NCBI GenBank assembly: GCA_045617405.1 | Contig: JAZLIL010000036.1 | Span: 1-16,605, forward strand | Direction of reading: 5' to 3' | Origin: JAZLIL01 sp045617405 | Lineage (GTDB): Bacteria > Bacillota > Clostridia > Lachnospirales > Lachnospiraceae | DNA: 16,605 bases | In this document: in pieces, positions 13,866 through 16,605 of the stretch | Layout: the number at the start of each line of letters is the position of its first letter | Numbering within the stretch: the first letter of the stretch is position 1 | The notes under the pieces: model-generated | The model's database searches: none | Told to the model about the DNA's origin: nothing | The model's input: only the letters and a program-made list of their open reading frames with translations | Made by a program: the position numbers and the translations under genes

Positions 13866-14312
13866 GTGCAGAAATTTACATTCAGACTTGAAAATGTCAG
13901 AAATATAAAGATTGCTATTGAGAATCGTACTAAGAATGAATTCGGTCTGGCAAGTGCAGCTCTTTATAAAGAAATTGAAAAGCTTGACGGGCTCTATAAC
14001 AGAAAGTCATACTATCAGGGAAAGCTTGAGAAGCTCTGCGAGGACAGACTCGATGTACAAAAGCTTAAAGAGTGCAGAGAGGCTATCACAGTTCTCGATG
14101 AAAAGATAACAGAGCAGAAGCGTGTCGTAAGACGGTGCGAGAGAGCTGTTGAAGAGGCCAGACTCAAGCTGAATGAGGCAATGAGGGAGAGAAAAACTCT
14201 TGACAGGCTTCGTGAAAACGCATTTGAAGAGTACGAGTCCGAGCTTAGAAGAAGTGAGCAGAACGAAATTGACGAGTTTGTCAGTTACAGGGGATCGGGT
14301 AGCAGGAGGTAA
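13866..14312 (+). CDS. fliJ: Flagellar export protein FliJ
   Basis: 148 residues, almost entirely charged alpha-helix/coiled coil, as expected for FliJ. It begins QKFTFRLENVRNIKIAIENR and contains long Lys/Glu/Arg heptads through residues 10-130 (for example VVRRCERAVEEARLKLNEAM). FliJ is the central stalk of the FliI ring and escorts chaperones. The start is GTG 13866, 8 nt after AGGAAAGGG (13849-13857). FliJ sequences diverge strongly, so the call rests on composition, size and position between fliI and the ylxF/motE-like gene, the same order as in Bacillus. Confidence 0.9.
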   Translation: MQKFTFRLENVRNIKIAIENRTKNEFGLASAALYKEIEKLDGLYNRKSYYQGKLEKLCEDRLDVQKLKECREAITVLDEKITEQKRVVRRCERAVEEARLKLNEAMRERKTLDRLRENAFEEYESELRRSEQNEIDEFVSYRGSGSRR

Positions 14313-14315
14313 GGC

Positions 14316-15125
14316 ATGGCTAAGAAAAACAAGGGCGATGTTAACGAAGGCGCCGGAGAAAATGAGAAGAAAGAAGACGGTGTCGGTTCAAAGCTTGCGA
14401 CCTTTGGCATTGTATTAATAATTATTATCATCTGGCTTGCTATCTTTGCCATGATTATCAAGATGGATTTTTTTGGAGTGGGTTCCCTTTTAAGACCGCT
14501 TATAAAAGATGTTCCCTATGTGAACATGATTCTTCCGGATGTTGATGATGAAACCCTGATTAAGGAAAATGATTATCCTTACAGGAACATTGATGAAGCT
14601 GTTGAAGCCATCAAGGATCTTGAGAAGCAGGTGGCCGATCTGAAGACAAAGAATAAGGAGCTGAATTCAAAGATTAATGATCAGGGCGGCGAAATAGGAC
14701 GACTTCGTGAATTTGAAAAGGAGCAGGCCGAGTTTAAAAAGAGAGTCGAGCGTTTTGATGCAGGAGTAGTCTACAACGATAAAGCACCTGGCATTGAAGA
14801 GTATAAGAAGTATTACGAAGAGATAAATCCCGAGACGGCAGAAAGAATTTATCAGCAGGTTGTCGAACAGCTTCAGTATGATGCGGCAATCGAGCAGAAG
14901 GCAAAACTTCTTGCCTCTATGAAGCCTCAGGTAGCGGCTGATGCACTTTCTGAGATGACAGCGGACATCGAGTATACATGTAAGCTTCTCCTTGCAATGA
15001 AGATTGACAATGCGACGGGCATTATGAATAAGATGGATACATTGTTTGTTGCACGTATTCTTCAAAAGATGCATGACATGGATGAAGACTGGTATAATGA
15101 AGTTTCTGCCGATTTCATCCCGTAA
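14316..15125 (+). CDS. Membrane-anchored YlxF/MotE-type protein (MgtE N-domain-like)
   Basis: 269 residues. A charged cytoplasmic N-terminus (about 1-24) precedes one transmembrane helix at about 28-48 (ATFGIVLIIIIIWLAIFAMI). A linker leads to a coiled coil at about 93-145 (AIKDLEKQVADLKTKNKELN). The C-terminal domain at about 170-265 (NPETAERIYQQVVEQLQYDA, LASMKPQVAADALSEM, VARILQKMHDMD) resembles the MgtE intracellular N domain found in YlxF, FlbB and MotE. It sits between fliJ and fliK exactly where Bacillus has ylxF. In other bacteria MotE acts as a motor or stator-linked protein; a role at the stator or export base is inferred, not shown. AGGAGG (14304-14309) is 6 nt before ATG and the start is 3 nt after the fliJ stop. 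Confidence 0.82.
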   Translation: MAKKNKGDVNEGAGENEKKEDGVGSKLATFGIVLIIIIIWLAIFAMIIKMDFFGVGSLLRPLIKDVPYVNMILPDVDDETLIKENDYPYRNIDEAVEAIKDLEKQVADLKTKNKELNSKINDQGGEIGRLREFEKEQAEFKKRVERFDAGVVYNDKAPGIEEYKKYYEEINPETAERIYQQVVEQLQYDAAIEQKAKLLASMKPQVAADALSEMTADIEYTCKLLLAMKIDNATGIMNKMDTLFVARILQKMHDMDEDWYNEVSADFIP

Positions 15126-15148
15126 GTTGTAATATAATTGTAAATAAT

Positions 15149-15209
15149 AACCTCCTTATTACCGATATAATTCTCGTACGAATATTATATCCGGGAAAGG
15201 AGGTTTTTT
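15149..15209 (+). promoter_or_regulatory. SD-sequestering, terminator-like hairpin ahead of fliK
   Basis: AACCTCCTT (15149-15157) is a perfect 9-bp complement of AAGGAGGTT (15197-15205), which contains the fliK ribosome binding site. Inside, GATATAAT (15164-15171) pairs with ATTATATC (15184-15191). The outer stem runs straight into TTTTTT (15204-15209), the layout of an intrinsic terminator. The fliK ATG follows at 15211. A second ATATAATT (15132-15139) upstream duplicates the inner arm and could pair with ATTATAT instead, opening the structure. Confidence 0.75.
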
Positions 15210-15210
15210 A

Positions 15211-16605
15211 ATGGACACAAATTGTGTTATGGATTTCGGAATCAGCATGACTCAGATAACTGCTTCAGTAAGCATCAGAACAGTTCAGACATCGACAAAG
15301 GATTTTTCAAAGTGCCTTGAAGATGCATCCGGACAGACGATGTCATCAGATCAGATTTCACACGATGGCGAATCAAAGAGAATCGTTGATGACACCGATA
15401 ATGAAGGAAAGTTTACAGACAAGACTTCAAAAGACGGTATTTTCAAAGAGAACCGAACAGCTTCGGTTAATGATGACAAAGAGAACATTGATGCGTCAAG
15501 TGTGCCGGAAGAAGAAAGCGGTGACGACGAGTTTAATGTTCCGAACGAAATCATGTGCGCGATGATGCCGGCAGAACTTGTGGAAGAGCTTGTGAACTTC
15601 GTGGCTGACAGCCTCGGGATTGAACCGGCGGATCTTGAAGGAATGATCAATGAGCTTGGAATTGATTTTTCGGGTCTTTCCGACATGGACAATCTTTCAA
15701 AGCTGATTCTTAGGGCTTCGGGACTAAATGATCTGACAGTTTTCATTACAAATGAAACGTTTGAAATGAAGCTGAATGATCTCACGGAAGGCACAAGAAT
15801 GATAGTTGATGAATTTGTGAGCGAACTGTCGCAGCTTTCCGGGAATCTGAGTGTTTCCGAAGAGCCGGTGAATGCGATGGAGCTTCGAAGAGCTGTCTTC
15901 ACTCCAATAAATGCAAAATCAGTTTCGGTAAATGAAGATTTGCAGGACGGACCGGCAGCGGATACTGTTACAGAAGATGATGAGGACAGCATCCCGTTAA
16001 GCATCGTGAAGGAAGCTGAAAAGAATCAGAACGGCAGGACGTCTGAAGAAGGCGAAAACGAATTCACGGGACTTAAGAGGCAGGCAGATGAAGAGCTTGT
16101 CAAAAAGGATATGAATCCTGAAGAATCCGGAAAAACTGAAAGTGCTTTTGATCCGTTTATTCAGAAGCTGACTGAAGCTCTTAAGCCTGAGGATGCGACA
16201 GAGGTTGATGCTATCAGACAGATGAGGGAGATTGTCTATCAGATAGTAAATCAGATCAAAGTAAGCGTCAGTCGTGATATTACCAGCATGGAGATGAAGC
16301 TAAATCCCGAGAATCTCGGCAGGGTAGGACTTACACTTACTAACCGTGAAGGCGTTATGACAGCAAGGTTTGTTACTGAGACGCAGGAAGCAAAGGATGC
16401 GATCAGTTCACAGATGCAGATTCTCATTGAAAACATCGAGGAAAAGGGTGTCAGAGTTGAAGCGGTCGAAGTAACAATCGGAAATTTCAATTTCAACATG
16501 AATGAAAATGCCGGCGGAGAAAATGCTTCGGAGGAAAGCTCAGGAAGAGGCCGCAGATTTATTGATGACGCGGAGCTTACAGGAAATGCAGAGGTCAGGG
16601 AAGCT
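15211..16605 (+). CDS. fliK: Flagellar hook-length control protein FliK (3' end outside window)
   Basis: An uninterrupted frame of 465 codons from ATG 15211 to the last base, with no stop, so the gene continues past the window. The N-terminal 110 residues are polar and low in conservation, rich in Ser, Asp, Glu and Lys. A middle segment at about 113-190 (PAELVEELVNFVADSLGIEP, then LEGMINELGIDFSGL) is typical of clostridial FliK. The conserved hook-length domain lies at about 360-425: MEMKLNPENLGRVGLTLTNR, then GVMTARFVTET and IEEKGVRVEAVEVTIG. An Asn/Gly/Glu-rich tail follows. FliK is secreted as a ruler and triggers the FlhB export switch when the hook is complete. AGGAGG (15198-15203) is 7 nt from ATG but buried in a hairpin. 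A long minus-strand open frame at 15351-16004 is a compositional shadow. Confidence 0.95.
   Translation, partial: MDTNCVMDFGISMTQITASVSIRTVQTSTKDFSKCLEDASGQTMSSDQISHDGESKRIVDDTDNEGKFTDKTSKDGIFKENRTASVNDDKENIDASSVPEEESGDDEFNVPNEIMCAMMPAELVEELVNFVADSLGIEPADLEGMINELGIDFSGLSDMDNLSKLILRASGLNDLTVFITNETFEMKLNDLTEGTRMIVDEFVSELSQLSGNLSVSEEPVNAMELRRAVFTPINAKSVSVNEDLQDGPAADTVTEDDEDSIPLSIVKEAEKNQNGRTSEEGENEFTGLKRQADEELVKKDMNPEESGKTESAFDPFIQKLTEALKPEDATEVDAIRQMREIVYQIVNQIKVSVSRDITSMEMKLNPENLGRVGLTLTNREGVMTARFVTETQEAKDAISSQMQILIENIEEKGVRVEAVEVTIGNFNFNMNENAGGENASEESSGRGRRFIDDAELTGNAEVREA

Noticed and set aside
15133..15171. TATAAT at 15133-15138 and 15166-15171 as internal promoters for fliK
   Set aside because: No -35 at proper distance for either; the sequence is better explained as arms of the hairpin.
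15351..16004. Long minus-strand open frame (217 codons) opposite fliK
   Set aside because: Ser/Phe/Thr-rich composition mirrors the fliK codons, no SD or homology; the plus strand carries the conserved hook-length domain.

Overview
The window is a gene-dense, all plus-strand segment of a chromosome from a flagellated Gram-positive of the Clostridia, most likely Lachnospiraceae (Butyrivibrio/Roseburia/Lachnospira-type). The reasons are the purine-rich AGGAGG ribosome binding sites, the sigma-A-type promoters, a CodY regulator, and a Bacillus/Clostridium-style order dprA-topA-codY followed by a fla/che operon. The placement rests on protein motifs and synteny read by eye; no database search was possible.

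Region 1 (1-2635) is a housekeeping and DNA-processing block: the 3' end of an FtsK/SpoIIIE translocase, then nrdR with its own near-consensus promoter and terminator, then the ComM/YifB AAA+ ATPase. Region 2 (2590-2900) is unusual. The last codons of comM and about 25 bp after them are repeated in tandem with a 56-bp period (four copies), followed by a strong Shine-Dalgarno sequence that serves an AUG-UGA start-stop in frame with dprA. Region 3 (2901-7343) holds dprA, a 360-nt gap that looks like a structured non-coding RNA plus a topA promoter and leader, topA, and codY. A CodY-box-like palindrome overlies the codY promoter region, and codY is followed by a strong terminator and a second hairpin.

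Region 4 (about 7480-16605) is the start of a fla/che operon: flgB, flgC, fliE, fliF, fliG, fliH, fliI, fliJ, a membrane-anchored YlxF/MotE-type protein, and a 3'-truncated fliK. Together these give the rod base, MS ring, switch, export ATPase with its regulators, and hook-length control. They are tightly packed (gaps mostly under 30 nt, fliG/fliH overlapping). There are two exceptions: an 85-nt gap before flgC, and an 85-nt gap before fliK that forms a long hairpin burying the fliK Shine-Dalgarno sequence and ending in a T-run.

The best candidates for undescribed biology are all between genes: the dprA-topA structured RNA, the comM-tail repeat array, the start-stop plus hairpin ahead of dprA, and the terminator-like, SD-sequestering hairpin ahead of fliK. 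The proteins themselves look like conventional family members.
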